DNA of 48,598 bases from positions 1-48,598 of the forward strand of contig NZ_JAANMS010000037.1 in NCBI RefSeq assembly GCF_011250565.1. The letters run 5' to 3'. The translations under genes were made by a program, and so were the position numbers. Of this stretch, positions 8,790-16,906 are shown one piece after another. A model generated the notes under the pieces. That model was not told the origin of the DNA and searched no databases. It worked only from the letters and a program-made list of their open reading frames with translations. The stretch's first letter is position 1; each line of letters opens with the position of its first letter. The DNA comes from Nocardioides sp. IC4_145 (GTDB taxonomy: Bacteria; Actinomycetota; Actinomycetes; Propionibacteriales; Nocardioidaceae).

Positions 8790-8853
8790 GGGGTCACCGG
8801 TTCACCGGTGACCCCCTCGCTTACCACGGCAGATCTCCCCCGGTAAGCGAGGG
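8790..8853. terminator. Two tandem hairpins between convergent genes
   Basis: The first hairpin has perfect 12-bp arms (GGGGTCACCGGT at 8790-8801, complement at 8804-8815, 2-base loop). The second has perfect 12-bp arms (CCCTCGCTTACC at 8814-8825, complement at 8842-8853, 16-base loop). They share two bases, so both cannot be fully folded at once. Located between the stress gene and a convergent membrane-protein gene, they probably terminate both transcripts. Confidence 0.65.
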
Positions 8854-8876
8854 ACTCCCGTGGGAAGTCGACCCGC

Positions 8877-9566
8877 TCAGCGCGTGACCACGCTCCGCCC
8901 GAAGGTCAGCCCGAGGCCGAGGACGACCAGGTAGAGCGGGGCGAGCAGGGCCGGGACGCCGGGCACGCCGAGGCCCAGGACCATCGCGGTGGTCTGCAGG
9001 ACGGGCAGCAGGCTGACGACGCCGAGCCAGCGGGCGACGGTGCGCTCGCGCAGGCCCATCCAGGCGATGCCGGCAGCCGCGACGACGACGCCGAGCCAGC
9101 CGATCCAGGAGCCGAAGTCGTTGAGCATGAAGTACGTCGTCAGGCCGGCGTCGTCGAAGGAGCCGCCCTCGGTGCCCTCGGGCAGGTAGAGCCCGAGCGC
9201 GCCCTTCCAGCCGTAGCCGTAGGTCAGTCCGGCCGCCGACGAGACCAGCCCGAAGGTCACCAGCGGGGCGGCCGTCGAGGTGGGCACCCGCGGCTCGACG
9301 CGCCGCCGCCACTGGGCGGCGAGCAGCAGGAGCATGGCGACGGCGGCGTACCCCAGCACCAGCGAGAGCCGGTAGACCACCGGGTCGAGGGTGTCGAAGA
9401 AGCCGTCGGTGAAGCGGACCTCGGTCGGCACGTCGTCACGGCCGTCGAGCACGAGCGTGGCGACGAGGCCGAGCGCGCCGGCCGCCGTCGCGGCGAGCGG
9501 CCAGCGGCCGCGGCCGGCGGGAGTGGCGCGGTCGATGGCGCCGGGAACGGGTGCGGTGGTGGTCAT
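8877..9566 (-). CDS. Polytopic membrane protein of unknown function
   Basis: A 229-residue protein. I recognise no characterised family. About six hydrophobic segments are apparent (near residues 22-42, 63-84, 98-118, 141-163, 172-188, 197-220), with a periplasmic-looking stretch rich in Gly and acidic residues (LPEGTEGGSFDDAG) between helices 3 and 4. The ATG at 9566 is preceded by a good RBS (GGAGG, five bases upstream), which excludes the longer frame open upstream. It is divergent from the broken sensor-kinase gene at 9691. It could be a target of that two-component system, which is inference only. Confidence 0.75.
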   Translation of the reverse strand: MTTTAPVPGAIDRATPAGRGRWPLAATAAGALGLVATLVLDGRDDVPTEVRFTDGFFDTLDPVVYRLSLVLGYAAVAMLLLLAAQWRRRVEPRVPTSTAAPLVTFGLVSSAAGLTYGYGWKGALGLYLPEGTEGGSFDDAGLTTYFMLNDFGSWIGWLGVVVAAAGIAWMGLRERTVARWLGVVSLLPVLQTTAMVLGLGVPGVPALLAPLYLVVLGLGLTFGRSVVTR

Positions 9567-9690
9567 GGTGTCCTCCGGGACGGTGGGGCCGGTCGGCGGT
9601 CGACCGGCGGTGAGGACGACGGTGGCCCGCCCGCTGTCCCGGGCACGAGGGACATCGACCACCTGATCCGGGGACGCCGGTTCGGGCAGC

Positions 9691-11657
9691 ATGAGCGACG
9701 TGACCGTCCCCGACCGCGCGCTGCGCGCCCTCGCCGCCGCCGCGGCGGTGGTCGCGGTGGCCTGCTGCGCGCTGGTCCGGCCCCTGCAGGACTGGTGGGA
9801 CGCCGGCACCGAGGCCGGGGCCGCGGGGGACCTCACGCTCGGCACGGTCTGGCCGGTCGTCGGCGCGCTCGTGGTCCGCGCCCGGCCGCGCAACCCGGTC
9901 GGCTGGCTGCTGCTGGTGCCCGCGCTGATCGGCCCCTACCAGGGGTGCTGTCGGTGTACGCCGGCCACGTCGCGGGCGCCGGCGTCCTGGGCGGGTTCGC
10001 CGCGTGGGTGGCGATCTGGGGCTTCGCGCCGTACTTCTTCACCCTCCCGCTGCTGCCCCACGTCTTCCCCGACGGCCACCCGCCGAGCCCGCGCTGGCGG
10101 CCGGCGGTGCTCGTCGTCGCCGGGGTCGCGGTGGTGACGACGCTGGCGCGGATGGTCTCCCCGGTCGACGCCGACATCGTCCCGGGCCTGTCGAACCCGG
10201 TCGGGATCGAGCAGGCCACCTGGCTGAGGCACGTCACCCAGACCGGCGCCTCGTTCCTCTTCGTCGTCGGCATCCCGCTGGCGGTGGTCTCGCTCGCCGT
10301 GCGGATGCGCCGCGCCCGCGACGTCGAGCGCACCCAGCTGCAGTGGTTGGTGCTCGGCGGCCTGCTGCTCGTGGCTGCGGTCCTGCCGCCGGTCGGCTAG
10401 CTCGACGCCTGGAACGGCGTCGTCGGGCTCTCCGCCCTGCCGCTCGCGATCGGCGTCGCGATGCTGCGCCACCGGCTCTTCGACGTCGAGCTGACCCTCA
10501 ACCGCACGCTCGTCTTCGGCCTGCTCACCGGCGCGGTGGTGGCGGTCTACCTGCTCGTCGTCTACGGCGTGCAGGCCGTCGCCCCCGACTCCACGTGGAG
10601 CGTCGTGCTCGTCGCGCTGTCCGCGCTGGCGGCCGCCGCCGGCCGCGACCGCGTGCAGGAGGTGGTGGACCGGCGCCTCTTCGGCCACCGGCACAACCCG
10701 TACGCCGTGGTCTCGCGCGTCGGGCGCCACGTCGCGGCCGCGTCGGAGCCGGTCGAGGCCCTGCAGCGGCTCGTCGACGGGCTGCGCGACGCGCTGCGGC
10801 TGCCGTCGGTGGCGTTCACCAACGACGAGGTCTCGGTCGCCTCGGGCGCCCCGCTCCACGGCAGCCGCGTGGTCGCCTGCACCGCGCTCGGCAACCGGGT
10901 CGGCGAGCTGCACGTCGGCCTGCGCAGCCCCGGCGAGCGCTGGTCGGCCGAGCAGGAGGCGGCGGTCGAGGAGGTCGCGGCCCGCGCCGGCACCCTGGCG
11001 TACGCCGCCGGGCTGGTCGCGGACGTGGCCCGGTCCCGCGGCCGGATCGTGGCCGCGCGCGAGGAGGAGCGGCGGCGGCTGCGCGCGGACCTGCACGACG
11101 GCGTGGCGCCGAACCTCGCCGGCACCGCCCTCCAGCTGGAGTCGCTGGCCAAGCGGCTCGCCCGCGAGGAGCAGCCGGCGCTGGCCGAGCGGGTGACCCA
11201 GCTGCGCGACGGCCTGCGGGGCACGGTCACCGAGCTCCGGGCGCTCGTCCACGGGCTGCGCCCGCCGGTGCTCGACCAGCGCGGGCTGGCCGGCGCCCTG
11301 CGCGACCTCGTCGCCGGCCACGAGGACGTCCCGCGCTGCACCGCCGAGGTCGGCGACCTCGGCGCGCCGCACGCCGCGGTCGAGGTGGCGGCGTACGCGA
11401 TCGCCTCCGAGGCGCTCAGCAACGCCCTGCGCCACGGGGTCGCAGCCGAGGTCCGGCTGCGGGCCCACGTCGCGCGTGAGGACCTCGTCGTCGAGGTCGT
11501 CGACGACGGCGTCGGCCTGCCGGCCCGTCCGCGGGCGGGCGTCGGCACCGTCAGCATGCGCGAGCGGGCCGCCGAGGTCGGCGGCCGGCTGGAGCTGCTC
11601 CCCACGCCCGGCGGCGGCACCACCGTCCGCGCCACCCTGCCCCTGGAGGTCCTGTGA
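9691..11657 (+). pseudogene. NarL-family sensor histidine kinase, broken by a frameshift and an internal stop
   Basis: The N-terminal membrane region begins at ATG 9691 and is read in one frame to about 9942 (ending GPYQ). Homologous-looking membrane sequence then continues one frame over from 9945 (VLSVYAGHVAG), as if one base were lost in the GGGG run at 9942-9945. That frame meets TAG at 10398-10400 and continues immediately afterwards with kinase sequence. The C-terminal part (10461-11657, 398 residues from an internal ATG) keeps two membrane segments, a GAF-like linker, a HisKA_3 domain (LHDG, His codon at 11094) and an HATPase (SNALRHG, DDGVGL, GVGTVSM). A shortened kinase could therefore still be made from the internal start. 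The stop overlaps the regulator's GTG by GTGA. Confidence 0.8.
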
Positions 11658-12334
11658 CCAGCAGCAGCACCAGCCGCGACCCGGGCACGGTCCGGGTCCT
11701 CGTCGTCGACGACCACCCGGTCTTCCGCGCGGGCATGGTCACCGTGCTCGACGACCTCCCCGGGGTCGCGGTGCTCGCCCAGGCCGGGAACGGCGAGCAG
11801 GCGGTCGCGCTCGTCGGGGAGCACTCCCCCGACGTGGTGCTGATGGACCTGCGGATGCCGGGCGTCGGCGGTCTCGAGGCGACCGCACGGATCCGTGTCG
11901 AGCATCCCGAGGTCGCGGTCGTCGTGCTGACGATGGACTCCGACGACGACTCGATCTTCGCGGCGCTGCGGGCGGGGGCCCGGGGCTACCTGCTGAAGGA
12001 GGCGGAGGTCGACGACATCGAGCGCGCGATCGTGGGGGCGGCCCGGGGCGAGGCGGTCTTCGGATCGGGGATCGCCGGCCGGGTGCTGGCGTACTTCTCC
12101 GGTGCGCGGCCGACGGTCTCGGCGTTCCCCCAGCTCACCCCGCGCGAGCACGAGGTGCTCGAGCTGATCGCGCAGGGGCTGGACAACGCCTCGATCGCCC
12201 GACGGCTGTACCTGTCGGACAAGACCGTGCGCAACCGGGTCAGCGACGTGCTCGGCAAGCTCCACGCCCGGTCGCGCGCCGAGATGGTGGCGCTGGCGCG
12301 CGACGCGGGCCTGGGCGGCGGCCCGGGGAGCTAG
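11654..12334 (+). CDS. NarL/FixJ-family response regulator
   Basis: A 226-residue two-domain regulator. The receiver domain (about residues 13-130) has the acidic pair Asp19-Asp20, phospho-acceptor Asp65 (VLMDLRMPG), Thr93 and Lys115. The LuxR-type helix-turn-helix is at about 157-213 (LTPREHEVLELIAQG, SDKTVRNRV). It starts at GTG 11654, overlapping the kinase stop, so it depended on the upstream gene for translation. It is intact although the cognate kinase is damaged. Its stop shares a CTAG with the convergent small gene. Confidence 0.95.
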   Translation: MTSSSTSRDPGTVRVLVVDDHPVFRAGMVTVLDDLPGVAVLAQAGNGEQAVALVGEHSPDVVLMDLRMPGVGGLEATARIRVEHPEVAVVVLTMDSDDDSIFAALRAGARGYLLKEAEVDDIERAIVGAARGEAVFGSGIAGRVLAYFSGARPTVSAFPQLTPREHEVLELIAQGLDNASIARRLYLSDKTVRNRVSDVLGKLHARSRAEMVALARDAGLGGGPGS

Positions 12335-12480
12335 GCCCGGCTGTTCTGCACGACGACGATCACCAGCGCGACGCCGAGGCCGGTGAGGATCGGGCCGAAG
12401 ACGCCCGATCCTCCGCCGAACCACCACAGGCCGCCGGAGATGATGAGGAAGCCGGCCAGGACCAGCAGCAACGCCCTCAC
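12331..12480 (-). CDS. Small single-gene membrane protein (49 residues)
   Basis: GTG 12480 to TAG 12331 encodes 49 residues: a hydrophobic helix (about 2-19), a Gly-rich turn containing WWFGGGSG, and a second hydrophobic helix (about 27-44), ending VQNSRA. GGGAGG eight bases before the GTG is a strong RBS. The two-helix hydrophobic pattern and RBS argue that it is real despite its size. It follows the acyl-CoA synthetase by 46 bases on the same strand and converges on the response regulator, both stops sharing CTAG at 12331-12334. No family recognised. Confidence 0.65.
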   Translation of the reverse strand: MRALLLVLAGFLIISGGLWWFGGGSGVFGPILTGLGVALVIVVVQNSRA

Positions 12481-12526
12481 GGGCGGACCTCCCGGCCCCG
12501 GCTCCCGGCAGGGTGGAGCGCTCGGG

Positions 12527-14092
12527 TCACGAGAGCTCGCGCTTGAGGATCTTGCCGGTGGCCGTCATCGGGAGGGTGTCGACGACCTCGACCACACGCG
12601 GGTACTTGTAGGCCGCGAGCTGCTCCCTGGACCACTCGACCAGCTGCTCGGGGGTGGTCGAGACGCCGTCGTTCAGGATGACGAACGCCTTGATCTCCTC
12701 GCCGTGGCTCTCGTGGGGCACCCCGATGACCGCCGCGAGCGAGACCGCCTCGTGGGTCATGAGCACCTCCTCGATCTCGCGCGGGTACACGTTGAAGCCG
12801 CCGCGGATGATCATGTCCTTGGACCGGTCGACGATGTAGTACCAGCCGTCCTCGTCCTTGCGGGCCAGGTCGCCGGAGCGGAACCAGCCGTCGCGGATCG
12901 CCTCCTCGGTCGCCTCCGGCCGGCCGTAGTAGCCCTTCATGATGTTGTGGCCCTTGATGGCGATCTCGCCGACCGCGTCCGTCCCGGCCTCGTCGATCTC
13001 GTCCCACGACTCGGGCTTGAGCAGCTTCATCTCCACGCCCGGCACGGGCTTGCCGATGGAGCCGACGCGCGGCGGCTCGCCGTGCGGTGAGAACGACGCG
13101 ACGGGCGAGGTCTCCGAGAGGCCGTAGCCCTCGAGGATCGTCACGCCGAACCGCTTCTGGAAGTCCTTGTGCACCTCCACCGGCAGCGCGGAGCCGCCGG
13201 CGGCCGCCACGCGGAGGTTGGCGGCGATCGAGGCGACGTCCACGCCCTCCTCCAGCGCGCCGAGGAGGCCCCAGTACATCGTCGGGACGCCGGCGAAGAA
13301 GGTCACCTTCTCCTTCAGCATCAGCTGCAGCGCCGGCCCGGCCTCGAACCGCGGCAGCATGACGACGGTGCCGCCGTAGGCGAACGCACCGTTCTGGATG
13401 ACGGTCTGGCCGAAGGAGTGGAACAGCGGCAGCACGCACAGGTACGTGTCGGGGTTCGTCGCGTCGGCGCCGAAGAGCTGCTCGCCCAGCAGGGCGTTGT
13501 CGCGCATGTTGCGGTGCCGCAGCTCGGCGCCCTTGGGCTGGCCGGTGGTGCCGGAGGTGTAGAGGATGACCGCGGTGTCGTCCTCGTCGGTCTCCACCGA
13601 CGTGAACTCACCGGGCTGGCCGCCCATCGCCTGCGCCATCGTCTCGGTGCCCTCGATCGGGCTGTCCGCGCCGAGGTCGGCGGTGATGACGAAGAAGTGC
13701 TCGCAGCCCTCGGCGTCGCCGAACCCGGCGTACCCCTCGGTCGCCATCGGCAGCTCGGGGGTGCCCTGGAAGCAGAAGTAGGCCTTCGCGTCGGAGTCCT
13801 CAAGGTGGTAGGCGATCTCGCGGCCCTTGAGCAGCACGTTCAGGGGGACGACGGTCGCGCCGGCCTTGAGGATGCCGTAGTAGACGACGGAGAAGTACGG
13901 CAGGTTCGGGCAGCTCAGCGCCACCTTGTCGCCGGGCTCGATCCCGCGGGAGACGAGCAGGTTGGCGACCATGTTCGCGAAGGAGTCGACCGCGGCGTAG
14001 CTCAGCCGGGTGTCACCGAGGACGACCGCATCGCGGTCGGGGTACTGCCGGGCGCTGTTCTCGAGCAGGGACGAGAGGTTGTACGACGACAC
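12527..14092 (-). CDS. Long-chain fatty-acid--CoA ligase (AMP-dependent synthetase)
   Basis: A 521-residue member of the adenylate-forming superfamily that activates a fatty acid to acyl-AMP and then acyl-CoA. Motifs visible are the P-loop-like A3 (YTSGTTGQPKGAE, about 178-190), A5 (EGYGLSETSP), A7 (WFRSGDLARKDEDG), A8 (IIRGGFNVYPREIEE) and the catalytic Lys near the C-terminus (TATGKILKREL). The length is typical of FadD-type ligases. Starts at GTG 14092 with GGAGG seven bases upstream; a TAGGTT at about 14125-14130 may be its -10. The exact acyl substrate cannot be told. Confidence 0.92.
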   Translation of the reverse strand: MSSYNLSSLLENSARQYPDRDAVVLGDTRLSYAAVDSFANMVANLLVSRGIEPGDKVALSCPNLPYFSVVYYGILKAGATVVPLNVLLKGREIAYHLEDSDAKAYFCFQGTPELPMATEGYAGFGDAEGCEHFFVITADLGADSPIEGTETMAQAMGGQPGEFTSVETDEDDTAVILYTSGTTGQPKGAELRHRNMRDNALLGEQLFGADATNPDTYLCVLPLFHSFGQTVIQNGAFAYGGTVVMLPRFEAGPALQLMLKEKVTFFAGVPTMYWGLLGALEEGVDVASIAANLRVAAAGGSALPVEVHKDFQKRFGVTILEGYGLSETSPVASFSPHGEPPRVGSIGKPVPGVEMKLLKPESWDEIDEAGTDAVGEIAIKGHNIMKGYYGRPEATEEAIRDGWFRSGDLARKDEDGWYYIVDRSKDMIIRGGFNVYPREIEEVLMTHEAVSLAAVIGVPHESHGEEIKAFVILNDGVSTTPEQLVEWSREQLAAYKYPRVVEVVDTLPMTATGKILKRELS

Positions 14093-14139
14093 AGGTGGCC
14101 TCCATCACGACGGTCGGGGGAGGCCAACCTACCCAGGGG

Positions 14140-14583
14140 TCACGAGCCGGCGGGAGTGGCCGGTCGGTGCCGCTCCCCGAGGATCCGGGCCGCCCGGCGC
14201 AGGTCGGACCGGACCGCCGCCGGGGACACCACGCCGAGGGCGCGGGCGAGCAGGCCGGCGGGGCCGCGTCCGCGCAGCTCCACCTGCACCGTGACCACGC
14301 ACCCGCCGCCCGGCGCGGGCGCCAGCTCCAGCGCGAGGTCGGCCTCGAAGGGCCCCCAGGTGCCGGTCTCGGCCCACCGCAGCGGCCGGACCAGCTCGGT
14401 GGTGCGCATCCGCGGACGCGGGCCGGGCACGGTCACGTCGGTCCAGGTCTGGCCGACGCCCACCTGCCCCACGACGTCCTCGACCCGGGCCAGGCTGGAC
14501 TGCCACTCCGCCCGGTTGACCGGGTCGGCGAGGTAGTCGATCACCACCTCCGGCGGCACCGGGAAGTGGACCGACCCGCTCAC
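14140..14583 (-). CDS. SRPBCC-superfamily protein
   Basis: A 147-residue START/SRPBCC-like protein (polyketide cyclase/dehydrase type), with the opening pattern SGSVHFPVPPEVVIDYLADPVNRAEW and a Gly-rich beta strand (APGGGCVVTVQVEL) typical of the hydrophobic-cavity fold. It begins at GTG 14583, seven bases after the purC stop, so it is probably cotranscribed with purC. These proteins bind lipids or other hydrophobic ligands. No link to purine metabolism is evident. Function unknown. Confidence 0.82.
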   Translation of the reverse strand: MSGSVHFPVPPEVVIDYLADPVNRAEWQSSLARVEDVVGQVGVGQTWTDVTVPGPRPRMRTTELVRPLRWAETGTWGPFEADLALELAPAPGGGCVVTVQVELRGRGPAGLLARALGVVSPAAVRSDLRRAARILGERHRPATPAGS

Positions 14584-14590
14584 GACCGGC

Positions 14591-15490
14591 TCACCAGCGC
14601 TCGCCGGTCAGCCGCTCGTAGGCCTCGACGTACCGCGCCCGCGTCCGCTCGACCACCTCGGCCGGCAGCGGCGGCGGCGCCTCGCCCGAGGACCGGTCCC
14701 AGCCGGACTCCGGCGAGGTCAGCCAGTTGCGGACGACCTGCTTGTCGTACGACGGCTGGGTGCGGCCGGGCTGCCACTCCGCGAGCGGCCAGAAGCGCGA
14801 CGAGTCCGGCGTGAGCACCTCGTCGCCGAGCACGGTGGTGCCGTCGGCGCGGTCGCCGAACTCCAGCTTGGTGTCGGCCAGGATGATCCCCTGCTCCCGC
14901 GCGATCGACTCGGCGCGGGCGTAGACCTCGAGGGTCAGGTCGCGCAGGCGAGCCGCCCCGCCCGGGCCGACGACGGCCGCGACGGCGTCGAGGTCGACGT
15001 TCTCGTCGTGGTCGCCGAAGTCCGCCTTCGTGGCCGGCGTGAAGATCGGCTCCGGCAGCCGCGAGCCGTCCACCAGGCCCTCGGGGAGCGGATTGCCGCA
15101 CACCTCGCCGGTCGCGCGGTAGTCGCTGAGGCCGGAGCCGGTGAGGTAGCCGCGAGCCACGCACTCGACCGGGAACATCGACAGCTTCTCGCAGACCACC
15201 GCCCGCCCGCGGACCGCCGCCGGCACGTCGGTGGAGAGCACGTGGTGGGGGACGATGTCCTCGAGCTGGCCGAACCACCACAGCGACATCCGGGTGAGGA
15301 TCTCGCCCTTGTCGGGGATGGTGGCGTCGAGGATGAAGTCGTACGCCGAGATCCGGTCGCTCGCGACCATGAGCAGCGCGCCGGCGTACGGGCCCTCGGT
15401 CAGCTCGTAGAGGTCGCGCACCTTCCCCGAGTGCAGGTGGGTCGCCCCCTCGATCGGCGGGGCTGCGGGGATCGCTCCGAGGTCGGCCAC
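14591..15490 (-). CDS. purC: SAICAR synthetase (phosphoribosylaminoimidazole-succinocarboxamide synthase)
   Basis: A 299-residue PurC, which joins CAIR and aspartate using ATP in step eight of IMP synthesis. Motifs include SGKVRDLYE, the ATP site MVASDRISAYDF, VARGYLTGSG, and LADTKLEFG. Length matches the longer actinobacterial/yeast-like form. The GTG start at 15490 lies exactly six bases after TAGCCT, supporting a leaderless message and this start. It is divergent from a HIT-like gene across only 33 bases and is followed by the SRPBCC gene. Confidence 0.97.
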   Translation of the reverse strand: MADLGAIPAAPPIEGATHLHSGKVRDLYELTEGPYAGALLMVASDRISAYDFILDATIPDKGEILTRMSLWWFGQLEDIVPHHVLSTDVPAAVRGRAVVCEKLSMFPVECVARGYLTGSGLSDYRATGEVCGNPLPEGLVDGSRLPEPIFTPATKADFGDHDENVDLDAVAAVVGPGGAARLRDLTLEVYARAESIAREQGIILADTKLEFGDRADGTTVLGDEVLTPDSSRFWPLAEWQPGRTQPSYDKQVVRNWLTSPESGWDRSSGEAPPPLPAEVVERTRARYVEAYERLTGERW

Positions 15491-15496
15491 CCGGTC

Positions 15497-15525
15497 AGGC
15501 TAGTGCGGTGGCACAGTGGGGTCAT
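15497..15525 (-). promoter_or_regulatory. purC promoter (leaderless; -35 over the divergent start codon)
   Basis: Minus-strand ATGACC (reverse of 15520-15525, four of six matches to the -35 consensus), 17 bases, TAGCCT (reverse of 15497-15502), six bases, then the purC GTG. The -35 covers the ATG of the divergent HIT-like gene. Confidence 0.65.
15512..15517 (+). promoter_or_regulatory. Candidate -10 of the HIT-like gene
   Basis: CACAGT lies six bases before the ATG at 15524. It agrees with the -10 consensus only at the second and last positions, so it is weaker than the purC box opposite. Confidence 0.35.
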
Positions 15526-16138
15526 GGCCGAGTCCGCAGCCGAGGTCCACGCCCGCGTCCTGCAGCACGCCGCCGACGGGCGCCTCCCGATGCCGCCCAC
15601 GGGCGAGTGGGACGTCTTCCCCTGGGAGGTCCGCGACGGCCGCGTCGCCCCGCGCGCGCTGCGCCGACCCGCGCCCGAGCCGCGTCGTGAGGGCGAGGAC
15701 CCGTCCCGCCCGTGCTCGTCGTGCGCCGGGTTCGACCCCGAGCGGGTGGTCTGGGAGGACGAGCGGTGGGTGCTCACCCACCGCGGCGCGCCGTCCGGCC
15801 TGCCGCTCGTGCTCGTGCTGCACACCCGCGAGCACCTCGACGCCGGTGACCTCGACGACGAGCACGCCTCCGAGCTGGGCCGGATCACCAACCGGCTCGT
15901 GCGCATCGTCGGCGGCCTCGACAACATCGGTCGCGTCCACGTGAACCGCTGGGGCGACGGCGGTTCGCACTTCCACCTGTGGTTCCACGCGCGCACCGCC
16001 GGGCTCACCGGCGTGCTCGGCTCGTACGCCGTCGAGTGGGACGACATCCTCCCGCCCGGCCCCGAGGACGTCTGGCGCGCCGACCTCCACACCGTCGCCA
16101 CGAAGCTCGCCAACTGGGGCGGAACCGCCCGCGCCTGA
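15524..16138 (+). CDS. HIT-like (histidine triad superfamily) protein
   Basis: A 204-residue protein with a CxxC pair (RPCSSCAG, about residue 63) and, near residue 150, the histidine cluster SHFHLWFHAR. This is close to, but not identical with, the canonical HIT triad HxHxH. Preceding segments (VLTHRGAPSG, LVLHTREHLD, VHVNRWGDGG) fit the HIT/GalT fold, which binds nucleotides and hydrolyses or transfers nucleoside monophosphates. It faces purC across 33 bases. A role in nucleotide metabolism is plausible but unproven. The ATG at 15524 is chosen because longer extensions read antisense through purC. Confidence 0.75.
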   Translation: MAESAAEVHARVLQHAADGRLPMPPTGEWDVFPWEVRDGRVAPRALRRPAPEPRREGEDPSRPCSSCAGFDPERVVWEDERWVLTHRGAPSGLPLVLVLHTREHLDAGDLDDEHASELGRITNRLVRIVGGLDNIGRVHVNRWGDGGSHFHLWFHARTAGLTGVLGSYAVEWDDILPPGPEDVWRADLHTVATKLANWGGTARA

Positions 16139-16160
16139 CGCTCCCTCGCCCGCTCCCTCG

Positions 16161-16199
16161 GGTGGTCGAGGAGGTCGCGCTGGCAACCGTCTCGAAACC
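16161..16199. repeat. Imperfect palindromic intergenic repeat
   Basis: A 39-base element running from GGTGGTCGAGGAGG to CGTCTCGAAACC, with the two ends complementary apart from a few mismatches. It occupies most of the gap between convergent genes. I recall near-identical elements scattered through Nocardioides-type genomes. This is memory, not a search. Confidence 0.6.
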
Positions 16200-16215
16200 G
16201 CCCGGCCCACGAGGG

Positions 16216-16794
16216 TCAGCGGCGCCAGGGGGCGGGGCGGCCGTGGAGCCACCACTCCATGCGGCGGGTCATCCACGGGAGGGCGGCGTACGTCATCACC
16301 GGCGTCATGACCAGCACGACGACGAGCACGCGCAGCGGGAGCCAGACGTCGCCGAGGACCGGGGTGGCGAGCCAGTTGACCAGGACGCTGAGCGGGTAGA
16401 ACACGAGGAAGATCACCGACGCCTGCTTCCACCGCGGCGGGGCGGCCGGGACCGCGCGGAGGTCCTCGACGTCACGGGCCGCCGGGTCGTCGAACCAGCC
16501 CTCGATCCCCGTGCGCCGCTCGACCCGCGACTCGACCACGCCGAGCCCGGCGGCCGAGGAGCGCCACCACTGCCGCTGGGGCGAGTGCTCCCAGGCCTGG
16601 AGCGAGGTGTCGTCGGCGAACCGGTAGAGCATGTGCCAGGTGTCCGACCCCACCTCGGGCCGGACCCAGCCCGCGCCGAGGAAGCCGGGGAACTGCTGGG
16701 CGAGGGTCGTGCCGGCCTGCAACCAGCTGAGCATCTCCGCGTCGTGGCCGGGGTCGAGCGTGCGGGTGATCGAGACGGTGACGGGCTGGCTCAT
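16216..16794 (-). CDS. Antibiotic-biosynthesis-monooxygenase-like domain with C-terminal membrane helices
   Basis: A 192-residue protein. Residues about 1-95 form an ABM-type ferredoxin-like domain (VSITRTLDPGHDAEM, FPGFLGAGWVRPE, WHMLYRFADDTSLQAWEHS). A linker rich in Pro and Ala leads to two membrane helices (about 124-142 and 150-172, VIFLVFYPLSVLVNW; LVVVLVMTPVMTYAAL). The domain pairing is known in actinobacterial and cyanobacterial proteins of unknown function. ATG 16794 is chosen as the first start fitting the domain. No RBS of note. Confidence 0.8.
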   Translation of the reverse strand: MSQPVTVSITRTLDPGHDAEMLSWLQAGTTLAQQFPGFLGAGWVRPEVGSDTWHMLYRFADDTSLQAWEHSPQRQWWRSSAAGLGVVESRVERRTGIEGWFDDPAARDVEDLRAVPAAPPRWKQASVIFLVFYPLSVLVNWLATPVLGDVWLPLRVLVVVLVMTPVMTYAALPWMTRRMEWWLHGRPAPWRR

Positions 16795-16906
16795 GGGCGC
16801 ATGCTCGGCGGCCGACGGCCGCGCCCGCAAACCGGCGGACGACTCGGCGGACGACCGGGCGACCGGCGGCTGACTGAGTGGAGGGGCGAGGGGGCAACGG
16901 GACCCG

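Noticed and set aside
9937..9960. Programmed ribosomal frameshift in the sensor kinase
   Set aside because: There is no slippery heptamer with a downstream structure I can justify, and a second lesion (TAG at 10398) would remain. Mutation or sequencing error is simpler.
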